Part shown: one piece after another, positions 44,601 to 54,200 of the stretch | Layout: each line of letters begins with the position of its first letter | How positions within the stretch are numbered: position 1 is the stretch's first letter | Source: CBDBJR01 sp965206445 | Lineage (GTDB): Bacteria > Pseudomonadota > Gammaproteobacteria > Arenicellales > Poriferihabitantaceae | Assembly (NCBI GenBank): GCA_965206445.1 | Contig: CBDBJR010000002.1 | Location: forward strand, 1,922,001 to 1,986,000 | Length of the DNA: 64,000 nt | Direction of reading: 5' to 3' | The notes under the pieces: generated by a model | Told to the model about the DNA's origin: nothing | Database searches by the model: none | The model's input: the letters and a program-made list of their open reading frames with translations, nothing else | Made by a program: the position numbers and the translations under genes

Positions 44601-47600
44601 CGTATAGCTCACCGTGACCGTCACCCCTCGGGTGACGGCGGGGTTCAACGTCAGGGTGGCCATGGCGCCGCTGATGGTTGTTCCGGTGACCATCGGGACC
44701 ATGCCGTCGCTGACCGCTATCGTGTAGGCATCATTGGCTGGGGTGGAGGATGCGTCCAGGTCCTCGTTATACGTGAGGACCAGGCTGCTGCCGTTGACGG
44801 TGGCGCCGGTCAGGGTCGGCGCTGCGGTGTCCACCGCATGGGCGATATTGGCGGCCACGGCATCATGCGTGAGGTCCGCATCGTTGCCGGCGGCGTTTTG
44901 AATGGTACTGCTGCCGGGCGTGGTAAGGGCATTGGCGCCAATGCTCACGCCGTCTGCATCGGTCTCCCCGGCGACCACCGTGTAGGCGAAGATCAGGTTG
45001 GCGCTGCCGCTGCCGCTGGTGAAAGCCGCCGTGCGGGTGTTTCCGCCGACATCCAGCGCAATCTCCGGGGTGTCCGTGACGGTGACGGTATCGCTGAAGG
45101 TGACCGTGACCTGGATGGCCTCGCCCAGCGCATAGGGGCCGGTACTGGTGAAGGCCACACCGCTCACGGTTGCTACATCCGCACGGGTGGCGGTCACCGT
45201 GTAGGTCATCCTGGTGGTGGTATCGGCGGCGGTGACAACAACGGGAATCTCCAGCGGTATGCCTGCTCTCAGGAGAAGGAGGGCGCTGTTGGCGCCGCTG
45301 GCGACGGTGTTGCCTCTGACGGTAATCGTGGCGCCGGCGCCGGCATTGGTGGCGGTCGGCATCACGGTTAGATTGCCGACGTTGTTGGGCAGCGAGACGG
45401 TATAGGTCGTGGTAGCGGAGTCAAACGCCGGGTCCAGAGTGCCGGTGGACAGGGTCAGGCCGCTCAATGTGGCGTCCACCAGCGGGATGGCCGTGGTGAG
45501 TTCTGCGGAGGAGATGCGGAGGCAGTCGTCCACGCCGGCGGTGGCGGCGACAATGGGATCGGCGTCATCACGGGGGCAGACAAAATGGGCGTTGCGGACT
45601 CTGTCGTCAATAAAAAAACCGACGAGGGAGCCGCCGGAGGGGTTAATGGCCTCCAGGGTATCAAGCACGTCGTCAAAGATGCCGGCGGGCAGACCGGTGC
45701 CCGCTCTGAACTGGGTGTTGCCTTGCAAACTCAAGGTCCGGAGCGACGACAAGCCGTCAAAAATGTCGGCATCAAGTTCCCGTAACAGGCTGCTGTGCAA
45801 CTCCAGAGTCTCAAGCGACGACAAACCGGCAAAAATGTTGGCCGGCAGCTCGGTGAAGCTGTTGGCGCTCAAATCCAAAGTTGTCAGCGACGACAAGCCG
45901 GCAAAAATATCGGCCGGCAGTGTGCTGATGCCGCTGCCGCCCAAATTCAAAGACGTCAGCCCCGTCAAGCCGGCAAAATCGTCGCGTTGCAACGACGCGA
46001 GCAGATTCTCCCCGATAAATAGAAGTCCCGTAATAGAAGCCAAATCCCCCACACTCGTGCATTCGCCGGCAGAGGACTGTCTGACAATCTCATCCCGCAC
46101 CGCCGGCGTGCGGTCGCAGATATTCATGCCGGCGCTGGCGGTAATCGGGATGGTGTCGGTGGTCAGGTCGCCGCTGCCGGTGTGGCCGGCGTCGGCGAGG
46201 GTGACGGACAGCGTGCCAGGGGCGGTAATGTCCTCGCCGGTGTGCGTCAGCGTCACCTCAACGACGGTGCTGCTGTCACGGGTGATGCCGCTCACGCTCA
46301 CGGTTCCGGCGACGGTATCCGTCACGGTGAAGTGGCTTTGCCGCAGTGTGCCTGTGCGCTCGTATTCGGTGTTGACCAGCGTGATGGTGACGGCCGGCGC
46401 CGGTAAGGCAAACAGGCTGGCTTCGGTCAGGGTGCCGGTCAGGGTGCCGGCGGGCGTCGTTGACGCTGAACGGGTGACGTCCACGGTGTAGGTCATCATG
46501 GTGGTGCCGTCGGCGGCGGTGACGACAATGGCAATCGGCACCGCTGTGCCTGCCGTTCGCAGGTCAATGGCGTCGGCGGCGCTGCCGCCGTTGACGGTAA
46601 TCGTGGCTCTGGACTGGGTGGCGGTCGGCGTCACGGTCACACTGCCGATGCTATTGGCGACATCGACGGTATAGGTCGTGATGGCGGAGTCAAACGCCGG
46701 GTCCAGAGTGCCGGGGGACAGGGTCAGGCCGCTCAATGTGGCGTCCACCAGCGGGATGGCTGTGGTGAGTTCTGCGGAGCTGATGCGGATGCAGTCGGTG
46801 ACGCCGCTGGTGGCGGCGACAATGGCATCGGCGTCGTCACGGGAGCAGACAAAATGGGCCTCGCGGACGGGGGTGTCCACAGTGAGGGCGACCAGGGTAT
46901 TGAGCACGTCGTCAAAGATGCCGGCGGGCAGCCCGGTGTCTGGCGTGAATAAATTTGTTGTCAGATCCAAATTCGCAAACGCATCCAGGCCGTCAAACAG
47001 ACCTGCAGGCAGGGTGGTGAGCTGGTTGTTGTTCAAACTCAAAATAATAAGCGCTGTCAAGCCGTCAAACAGATCGGCATCAAGTGCGTTGATGGTGTTT
47101 GCGTGCAAATTCAACGTTTGAAGCGCCGTCAAGCCGTTGAACAGATCGGCGGGCAGTGTGGTGAGGGTGTTCTGGCGCAAATTCAACGTCGTCAGCCCCG
47201 TCATCCCGGCAAAATCGCCGCTTTGCAATGTAGCGATATTTTGATTTGTCAGATCAAGCGTCGTAATTGAAACCAGGTGCGCTGCAGTCACACTCGTGCA
47301 TTCGGTGGCTGCAGAACCCGCGATAATCGCATCCCGCACCTGTGCCGTGCGGCCGCAGATATTCATGCCGGTGCTGGCGGTAATCGGGATGGTGTTGGTG
47401 GCCAGGGCGTCGGTGGCGGTGTGGCCGGCGGCGGCGAGGGTGACGGACAGCGTGCCAGAGGCGGTGATGTCCTCGCCGGTGTGCGTCAGCGTCAGCATGG
47501 CGACGGTGTTGCTGGCACGGGTGAAACCGCTCACGCTCACGGTTCCGGCGACGGTATCCGTCACGGTGAAGTGGCGTTGCTGCAGTGTGCCTGTGCGCTC

Positions 47601-50600
47601 GTATTCGGTGTTGACCAGCGTGATGGTGACGATCGGCGCCGGTGAGGCAAACAGGCTGGCTTCGGTCAGGGTGCCGGTCAGGGTGCCGGCGGGCGTCGTT
47701 GACACCGAACGGGTGACGTCCACGGTGTAGGTCATCATGGTGGTGGTGTCGGCGGCGGTGACGACAATGGTAATCGGCACCGCTATGCCTGCCGTTGGCA
47801 GGTTAATGGCGTCGGTGGCGCTGCCGCCGTTGACGGTAATCGTGGCTCTGGACTGGGTGGCGGTCGGCGTCACGGTCACACTGCCGATGCTATTGGCGAC
47901 ATCGACGGTATAGGTCGTGGTGGCGGAGTCAAACGCCGGGTCCAGGGTGCCGGGGGACAGGGTCAGGCCGCTCAATGTGGCGTCTATCAGCAGGATGGCG
48001 GTGGCGAGTTGTTCGGAGCTGATGCGGATGCAGTCCTCCACGGTGGCGGTGGCGGCGACAATGGCCGCGAAGTCGGGACGGGAGCAGACAAAATGGGCGT
48101 CGCGGACAGTCTGGTCAACTGTGAAGGCGGTGCCAATGGCGCCCAGGGTATCAAGCACGTCGTCAAACACCCCGGCGGGCAGACCGGTGTCCGCCGTGAA
48201 CAAATTGGAGTTCAGTCCCAAAATCATAAGCGCACCCAGGCCGTCAAAGATGTCGGCATCAAGGCTGGGGAGGCGGTTGTCGAGCAATTGCAACGTCTGA
48301 AGCGCCGTCAAGCCGTCAAACAGATCGGCATCAAGTTGGTTGAGTCTGTTGCTGCTCAAATTCAACGTCTGAAGCGCCGTCAAGCCGTCAAACAGATCGG
48401 CATCAAGTTGGCTGAGTGTGTTGGTATTCAAATTCAACGTCTGAAGCGCCGTCAAACCGTCAAACAGATCGGCATCAAGTTGGTTGAGTGTGTTGTCTAT
48501 CAAATTCAACGTCTGAAGCGCCGTCAAACCGGCAAAAATATCGCCTGGCAGTGTTGTGAGGGTGTTCCGTCGCAAACTCAACGTCGTCAGCCCCGTCATC
48601 CCGGCAAAATCGCCGCTTTGCAACGTAGCGATGCTCGTACCTTCCAGATCAAGTTCCGTAATCGTCGCCAGGTTGTTGATGTTCGTGCAATCGGTGTTGG
48701 CTGCAGAAGTCGCGACAATCGCATCCCGCACCTGTGCCGTGCGGCCGCAGATATTGGCGCCGGCGCTGGCGGTAATATCTATGGGGCCGAGGGTCAGGTC
48801 GCCGGTGGCGGTGTGGCCGGCGGCGGCGAGGGTGACGGACAGCGTGCCAGGGGCGGTGATGTCCTCGCCGGTGTACGCCAGTGTCAGCATGGCGACGGTG
48901 TTACTGGCACGGGTAAAACCGCTTATGCTCACGGTTCCGGCGATGGTATCCGCCGGGGTGAAGTGGCTTTGCTGCAGTGTGCCTGCGAGCGCGTATTCGG
49001 TGTTGGCCAATGTGATGGTGACGATCGGCGCCGGTGAGGCAAACAGGCTGGCTTCGGTCAGGGTGCCGGTCAGGGTGCCGGCGGGCGGCGGTGGCACCGC
49101 ACGGGTGGCGGTCACCGTGTAGGTCATCATGGTGGTGCTGTCGGTGGCGGTGACGACAATGGTAATCGGCACCGCTGTGCCTGCCGTTAGCAGATCAATG
49201 GCGGTGGCGGCGTTGCCGCCGTTGACTGTAATTGTGGCGTCGGTAATGGTGGCGGTCGGCGTCACGGTCACACTGGTGACGCTGTTGGCGACATTGACGG
49301 TATAGGTCGTGGTGGCGGAGGCGAACGCCGGGTCCAGGTCGCCGGCGGACAGGGTCAGGCCGCTCAATGTGGCGTCTGTCAGGTAGGTGTTGAGTTGTGC
49401 GTTGGTGATGCGGAGGCAGTGGGGCATGGCGGGCAGGGTCGGGGGGGGCGTGGCGGCGACAATAGCCGCGAAGTCGGCACGGGAGCAGACAAAATGGGCG
49501 GCGCGGCCATCGGCGTCGACGGCAAGTCCGGTGCCTCCACTGAGTTCCACGGGGCCCAGCGTATCAAGCACATTGTCAAAGATGCCGGCGGGCAGACCGG
49601 TACCCGGGGTGAACGGGTTGTTGGCCAGGGCTAAATTCGCAAGCGCGGTCAGTCCGTTAAAGATGCCGGCGGGCAGGGATGGCAAGGCGTTCGAGTTTAT
49701 GAACAAATTCTGCACTGAAGTCAGGCCGGTAAACACGCCGACGGGCAGTGTGTTGAGTGCGTTGCTGAACAAATTCAACTCCTCAAGCGCGGACAAGTCG
49801 GCAAAAATACCGACAGGCAGTGTCTCAAGTCTGTTTTGGTTAAAACGTAAAAGTCTAAGACTCGTCAAGCCGTCAAAAATATCGTCAGGCAGTGTCGTGA
49901 GGCTGTTTTGGTCAAGAAGCAACTCTGTCAGCCCCGTCATGCCGGCAAAATCGCCTCTTGTCAGCGCATTGATGCCCATATTGGTCAGGTCAAGTCTCGT
50001 AATCGTTGCCAAATCGGTCACGGCCGTGCAGAAGCTGTCAACCGAGGTGGCGAGGATGGCATCCCGCACCTCTTGCGTGCGGTCGCAGATATTGACGCCG
50101 CCGGTGGCGGGCTTCCTGATGACTTCGGAGAGGGCGTAGATAGAGTGCGATCCGCTACCGGCGCCGATAGTAGATCTAAAGTGCTCTCCTGAAACTCCTG
50201 GCCTGCCTGTGTGTACTGAACCCCCGAATCCTAATGGGCGATCCGTTGCTGTGCCGTTATTATTGGTACCCGTAAATGCTCCTCCTCTGCTCGCAACGCC
50301 CACTCTATCGACTCCAGTGAAGGCTGCGCCATTCTGGTCCCTGGAATCGGTGGTGTCCCAACTTCCGTCGTAGAGGTCGTTGTAGTTGTCCGCCACCCGG
50401 CGGCCCAGGTAGTAGAAAATCGGCACACCGGTGCCGGTGGTCATGGTGTTGACGCGTGCATCAACGGCGTCGGTGGAGCCGAGGGCGTTGAAGGTGAAGC
50501 CGCTGAACGGGTTGCTGTTGGCGCCGTTGGCCTGACCCTGGACGAAGGAGTTGTAGTCGGCGATGTTGGTGGATCTGGCGTCTCTGCCACCCCTGGTGAT

Positions 50601-50774
50601 GAACATGATGCGGTAGTTTGCACCGGCCGCGAGGCAGTCGGGGACGATGCCGGTCCAGGCGACTGCGCCGTTGCACGCGGCCTGCGCGAGGGCCGGGGCC
50701 GGGGCGAACGTGAACAGCGTGGCCAGTGTGGCCAGCGTCAACAGCAATGCGGTCTGGTATTTTAGTTTCAGCAT
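41658..50774 (-). CDS. Giant surface protein 1: LRR, cadherin-like and Ig-like modules with C-terminal outer-membrane beta-barrel
   Basis: The product is 3038 aa from the ATG at 50774, where a signal peptide begins (MLKLKYQTALLLTLATLATL, cut near ALAQA). A longer frame to 50924 covers the promoter and is rejected. After an N-terminal module of about 200 aa shared with protein 2 (YRIMFITRGG..., VDARVNTMTTGTG) come four cassettes, each of leucine-rich repeats (LxxLxLxxNxLxxLPxxxF), a cadherin-like sandwich (DATLSGLTLS...TTTYTV) and, in three, a further beta domain. Then SwmB-like domains (SLVLTYNEDLDAS), Ig/He_PIG-like domains and a Calx-like segment. The last about 410 residues form a beta-barrel (GLDWDGDLYSGYVGLDKRL ... 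ELQWQWNW). This is an autotransporter-like adhesin plan; adhesion to other cells is inferred. It ends in Trp rather than Phe. Confidence 0.85.
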   Translation of the reverse strand: MLKLKYQTALLLTLATLATLFTFAPAPALAQAACNGAVAWTGIVPDCLAAGANYRIMFITRGGRDARSTNIADYNSFVQGQANGANSNPFSGFTFNALGSTDAVDARVNTMTTGTGVPIFYYLGRRVADNYNDLYDGSWDTTDSRDQNGAAFTGVDRVGVASRGGAFTGTNNNGTATDRPLGFGGSVHTGRPGVSGEHFRSTIGAGSGSHSIYALSEVIRKPATGGVNICDRTQEVRDAILATSVDSFCTAVTDLATITRLDLTNMGINALTRGDFAGMTGLTELLLDQNSLTTLPDDIFDGLTSLRLLRFNQNRLETLPVGIFADLSALEELNLFSNALNTLPVGVFTGLTSVQNLFINSNALPSLPAGIFNGLTALANLALANNPFTPGTGLPAGIFDNVLDTLGPVELSGGTGLAVDADGRAAHFVCSRADFAAIVAATPPPTLPAMPHCLRITNAQLNTYLTDATLSGLTLSAGDLDPAFASATTTYTVNVANSVTSVTVTPTATITDATITVNGGNAATAIDLLTAGTAVPITIVVTATDSTTMMTYTVTATRAVPPPPAGTLTGTLTEASLFASPAPIVTITLANTEYALAGTLQQSHFTPADTIAGTVSISGFTRASNTVAMLTLAYTGEDITAPGTLSVTLAAAGHTATGDLTLGPIDITASAGANICGRTAQVRDAIVATSAANTDCTNINNLATITELDLEGTSIATLQSGDFAGMTGLTTLSLRRNTLTTLPGDIFAGLTALQTLNLIDNTLNQLDADLFDGLTALQTLNLNTNTLSQLDADLFDGLTALQTLNLSSNRLNQLDADLFDGLTALQTLQLLDNRLPSLDADIFDGLGALMILGLNSNLFTADTGLPAGVFDDVLDTLGAIGTAFTVDQTVRDAHFVCSRPDFAAIVAATATVEDCIRISSEQLATAILLIDATLSGLTLSPGTLDPAFDSATTTYTVDVANSIGSVTVTPTATQSRATITVNGGSATDAINLPTAGIAVPITIVVTAADTTTMMTYTVDVTRSVSTTPAGTLTGTLTEASLFASPAPIVTITLVNTEYERTGTLQQRHFTVTDTVAGTVSVSGFTRASNTVAMLTLTHTGEDITASGTLSVTLAAAGHTATDALATNTIPITASTGMNICGRTAQVRDAIIAGSAATECTSVTAAHLVSITTLDLTNQNIATLQSGDFAGMTGLTTLNLRQNTLTTLPADLFNGLTALQTLNLHANTINALDADLFDGLTALIILSLNNNQLTTLPAGLFDGLDAFANLDLTTNLFTPDTGLPAGIFDDVLNTLVALTVDTPVREAHFVCSRDDADAIVAATSGVTDCIRISSAELTTAIPLVDATLSGLTLSPGTLDPAFDSAITTYTVDVANSIGSVTVTPTATQSRATITVNGGSAADAIDLRTAGTAVPIAIVVTAADGTTMMTYTVDVTRSASTTPAGTLTGTLTEASLFALPAPAVTITLVNTEYERTGTLRQSHFTVTDTVAGTVSVSGITRDSSTVVEVTLTHTGEDITAPGTLSVTLADAGHTGSGDLTTDTIPITASAGMNICDRTPAVRDEIVRQSSAGECTSVGDLASITGLLFIGENLLASLQRDDFAGLTGLTSLNLGGSGISTLPADIFAGLSSLTTLDLSANSFTELPANIFAGLSSLETLELHSSLLRELDADIFDGLSSLRTLSLQGNTQFRAGTGLPAGIFDDVLDTLEAINPSGGSLVGFFIDDRVRNAHFVCPRDDADPIVAATAGVDDCLRISSAELTTAIPLVDATLSGLTLSTGTLDPAFDSATTTYTVSLPNNVGNLTVMPTATNAGAGATITVRGNTVASGANSALLLLRAGIPLEIPVVVTAADTTTRMTYTVTATRADVATVSGVAFTSTGPYALGEAIQVTVTFSDTVTVTDTPEIALDVGGNTRTAAFTSGSGSANLIFAYTVVAGETDADGVSIGANALTTPGSSTIQNAAGNDADLTHDAVAANIAHAVDTAAPTLTGATVNGSSLVLTYNEDLDASSTPANDAYTIAVSDGMVPMVTGTTISGAMATLTLNPAVTRGVTVTVSYTPGSAPLQDTAGNDAAGLTTTSVTNDTPEPFGMIYTDDVIPDALNVGDRFSVDFDINHPEESGSGVRWSQTTNDCGIAHSIDGEGVLTFTPLVAQAESTCNFVVRFEDTTDRTVDTFEFTVSINAAAPVAPVASDGSRTVTEGDSIAVNLGVTGTSPVTCATSSPLPGGLTLNGAACTITGDVAVDAITNGTLSQVFVITWTATNTAGADTGTYTLTVNALNSAPMFSGVGVSAQIYAVGTSIVPVNLPPATGGDGDLSYTITPLPSGLRLNVTPTGNTLTGTPAAGTEQTATTYTYTVSDSDVDTAPTDTASLTFTITIVPAVGVTVTPTALTVPENGGTDSYTVVLNSAPTADVVIAVAGATAATVSTDSLTFTTTNWDTAQTVTVTGVNDSVDNPGDRRTATVTHAPTSADAVYNTVNIASVTVTVTDDDALPTVPSIANPTWPIDLPIVPLTLPMADPATGTPSYALTGTLPAGLTYDASSRTISGTPTAAGVARLTYSVTDTVGTTRIVFTVTIGSPVEELTERLNEQILPQVFLKLADVGSRLIADRLSAGAIVGGGTISSQASGGEAGSSGLMAQLGQWLSGDAAEVELSRRLQNLDDVELRDFIDDLSFAAAGEQVGMAGGSLYGIGNYTRLSGDEDGLDWDGDLYSGYVGLDKRLRNGALAGVLLAYSKGEFEYVDTVGGKGEYDLDISSVNPYVGWSLSEDLDIWASVGYGVGEVELNDNGEPRSSDLSVGSVSVGASGRLVVSDALIAGGRSELHLRGDGSASQVDFDRSDAGFTDVSSHRLRLIVEASHLRSGASGSVRSGLELGIRHDGGDGQDGQGLELGGSLEWSNTHGLTLSGRTRVLTLADYDEWGVSGILRLAPGQGGRGLSFSLSPGYGRDDSGTEQLWQRGASAVSSAQTARLRMDGEVGYGMWLLGGTVQPYLGASLLQGGDSRQRMGMRLEFGRGVQLELEGSRAAAEHRIELQWQWNW

Positions 50775-50823
50775 GATGTCACCTCGCCACCAATGCGGCT
50801 GGTCGGATTTTTTTCGGGGGGTA

Positions 50824-50850
50824 ACTATAGATGCGCCAACGGCGTCGCAA
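50824..50850 (-). promoter_or_regulatory. Promoter-like pair ahead of surface protein 1
   Basis: Minus strand TTGCGA (50845-50850), 15-nt spacer, TATAGT (50824-50829), about 50 bases before the ATG. Surface protein 2 has the matching TTGCGA-16-TGTAAT (58936-58963) within a nearly identical 100-base upstream block. The start site would fall inside the longer open frame, which supports the downstream ATG. Confidence 0.45.
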
Positions 50851-50944
50851 CGCGGCTCGGATGCGGGTTGCTGACGACAACGAACGGGATGATTCGGCAG
50901 ATTTGGCATTTGGAGTCTCTCCATTAAAACAATGAACAGATGGC

Positions 50945-51210
50945 CGCCTACGGCGGGAATTAGGAATTAGGAATTAGGAATTAGGAATTAGGAATTAGGG
51001 GCTGGGAATTGGGAAATCCGCCTACGGCGGGAATTGGGAGTTGGGGGCTGGGAATCGGGAGTTTAGGATTAGGAGTCAGGAATGTCGCCGACAACTCCGT
51101 CAAACCGGGCTATCGCTTCGTTCAGCAAACCCCCTGATCATTCCTAATTCCTAATTCCTAATTCGTAATTCCTAATTCCCGCCGCAGGCGGCATTCCCGC
51201 CGAAGGCGGA
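50945..51210. repeat. Palindrome-heptamer repeat arrays 7 and 8 between surface proteins 1 and 2
   Basis: Array 7 (50945-51085) has CCGCCTACGGCGG palindromes with GGAATTA runs degenerating into GGGAATT and GGGAGTT variants. Array 8 (51139-51209), inverted, has heptamers and two palindromes; the last (51197-51209) ends one base from the stop codon of surface protein 2. Confidence 0.9.
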
Positions 51211-54200
51211 TCACCAACTCCATTGCCATTGCAGCTCAATACGGTGCTCGGTGTCGGCGCGGCTGCCTTCCAACTCCAGCTGCACACCACGCCCAAACTC
51301 CAATCGCGCGCCCATCCGCTGCCTGCTGTCGCCGCTTTGCAGCAGTGACGCGCCCAGATACGGCTGTACCGTGCCGCCCAGCAGCCACATCCCGTAGCCG
51401 ACTTCGCCGTCCATCCGTAGCTGCGCCGTCTGATCTGTGCCTGATAATTCCGATACGCCGCGCTGCCATAGCTGCTCTGTGCCGCTGTCATCTCGACCAT
51501 AGCCTGGCGACAGATTGAACGACAGCCCGCGACCGCCCTGCCCTGGCGTCAGCCGGACGCTGCCGCTGAGGCCCCATTCATCATAGTCCGCCAGCGTCAG
51601 TACCCGGCCACGGCCCGACAGCGTCAGGCCGCCGGCATGCTGCCATTCGATACTGCCGCCCAGCTCCAGTCCCTGGCCGTCCTGGCCGTCGCCGCCGTCA
51701 TGCCGGATACCGGCCTCCAGCCCGCTGCGCACATGGCCGGTCGCGACACTGCGCAGGTGGCTGGCTTCCAACAGCAGGCGCAGGCGATAGCTGTCTATAT
51801 CCGTAAACCCGTCGCCCGAGCGGTCAAAATCTACCCTCGACGTTGACGCATCGCCGCGCAGCCGCAGCTCGCTGTGGCCGCCCGCAATCCAGTCATCCGA
51901 CGCCACCAGACGCCCACTCACGCCGGCACTCAGCGCGTTGAAATCCAGGTCGCTGCTGCGCGTGCCGTCGCTGTCTTTCAACTCGGCCTCGCCGACGCCG
52001 TGGCCGCTACTCATCCAGACGTCCAGGCTATTCGACAGCGTGCGGCCGATATATGGATGCACGCTGGTGATATCCAGCTCGTACTCGCCGTCGGCGGCGA
52101 TACCCGGGTCGTTATACTCGAACTCGCCGCGGGTATGCGACAGCAGCACCCCGATCAGCACGCCGTGTTGCAGGCGCTTGTCGATGCCAAGCTGGCCGCT
52201 GTACAGGTCGCCGTCCCAGTCCAGCCCGTCATCGTCGTCGGACAGCCGGCGGTAGTCGCCGCTGGCGTACAGCGAGACGCCGGGCATGCCGACACGCTCG
52301 CCGGCGGCGGCAAACGACAGGCCGTCAATAAAGTCGCGTAGCTCGAACTGCTCCAGATTCTGCAATCGCCGGCTGAGTGCGGCCTCGTCGGGGCCGCCGG
52401 ACAGCCATTGCAGCCATTGCGGCATCTGCCCCGAGGACGATTCGCCGCTGACTGCCGGGCCGGCGGTGCCGGGCGCCGGGTTGCCGGCCAGCCCGCTGGC
52501 GGCGGGGGCCGCCTGCACGCGACCGGCAATCAGGTGATTGCCGACGCTGGTCAGCCGCGACAGTACCCGTGGCAGGATCTGCTGATTCAACTGCGCCGTG
52601 CGCTCCGCCGTCAGCGCGCCGATGCGGACGGTAAAGACGATGCGGGTGGTGCCGACGGTGTCGGTGACGCTGTAGGTCAGCGCGGTGGTGCCGGAGGTGG
52701 TCGGCGTGCCGGACAGGGTGCCGGGGGTGGTGGCGGTGCCACTGTAGGTCAGCCCGGGCACGGCGGTCTCCACCGGCATGTCGCTCGGCCCGGTCAGGGC
52801 ATAGGTCAGCGGGGGGCTAGACCGGGTAGGGTCGGCGGCCGGCAGCGTCAGGGGGGAATCAATCAGGGTGTCAATCTGCCAGACTTGATTGGCAATGGAC
52901 GCCACCGTCGGCGGGTCGTCGTCATCGGTGACAGTGACCACCACATCGGTGATGCCTGTCGCGTTGTAGCTGGAATCCGCGCTGGTCGCCGTATGGGTCA
53001 CGGTGGCGGTGCGGGCGTTGCCGGGGTTGTCCATGCTGTCGTTGATGCCGGTGACGGTGACGGTTTGCGCCGTGGTGCCGTTGGCCGTGGTGAAGGTCAG
53101 GGAGGTCGGCGTGACCGTGGCCACGTTGCTGTCGTCGCTGGCCACGGCAATCACCACATTGGCCGTCGGCAGGCTGTCGAGCACCACGGTGTAGGTGGCG
53201 GTGCCGCCATTTTCTGCCACCGTGCGCGCCGTCTCGGAGACGGTGACGCGACCGTCGTTATCCCGGACCGTGACACTGGCGCTGTTGGTGCTGTCCACCG
53301 TGTAGCCGGTGCCGGTGGTCACGGTTGCGGTGATGCTGCCCGCCGCCTCGGGAGTGCTGTCGTCGGTGGTTAGCACCATCAGGGTGGCGGTGGTGGCGGC
53401 GGCGTTGATGGTGACCGTCGTCGGCGCGGCGCCGGCAATGAAGTCGCCCGCTCCGTCGGTCACCATCACCATGACGGTCAGGTTGCTCGCCGGAGCCGGG
53501 TCCGCCGTCAGCGTGAAGGTGGCCGCCATGCCCTCGGTCACCGGGGAAGTCCCGGCGGCGATGGAGATGATGGGCGGCGCTGCCGCACGGGTGGCGGTCA
53601 CCGTGTAGGTCATCGTGGTGCTGCCGTCGGCGGCGGTGACGACAATGTCAATGTCCCGCGGCGTGCCGGGCGTCAGGGGAATGTCGCCGCTGGCGCTGCC
53701 GCTGTCGACGGTGGTGCCGTTGACGGTAATGGTGGCGCCGGCATCGTTGGCGTTCGGCGTCACGGTGACGCCGGTGACGCTGTTGGCGACCGCGACGGTA
53801 TAGGCCGTGGTGCCGGAGTCAAACACCGGGTCCAGGGTGCCGGGGGACAGGGTCAGGTCGCTCAACGTGGCGTCTGTCGGGGTGTCGTCATCCTGGACCG
53901 TGACACTGGCGCTGTTGTTGGTGCTGTCCACCGTGTAGCCGGTGCCGGTTGTCACGGTTGCGGTGATGCTGCCCGCCGCCTCGGGAGTGCTGTCGTCGGT
54001 GGTTGGCACCATCAGGGTGGCGGTGGTGGCGGCGGCGGCGATGGTGACCGTCGTCGGCGCGGTGCCGGTAATGAAGTCGCCCGCTCCGTCGGTCACCATC
54101 ACCATGACGGTCAGGTTGCTCGCCGGAGCCGGGTCCGCCGTCAGCGTGAAGGTGGCCGCTGTGCCCTCGGTCACCGGGGAAGTCCCGGCGGCGATGGAGA

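Noticed and set aside
42849..49122. Glycine-rich plus-strand frames opposite the giant surface-protein genes
   Set aside because: Gly/Arg/Asp-rich repeats are the reverse reading of Thr/Ala/Val-rich modules; no start signals or family motifs.
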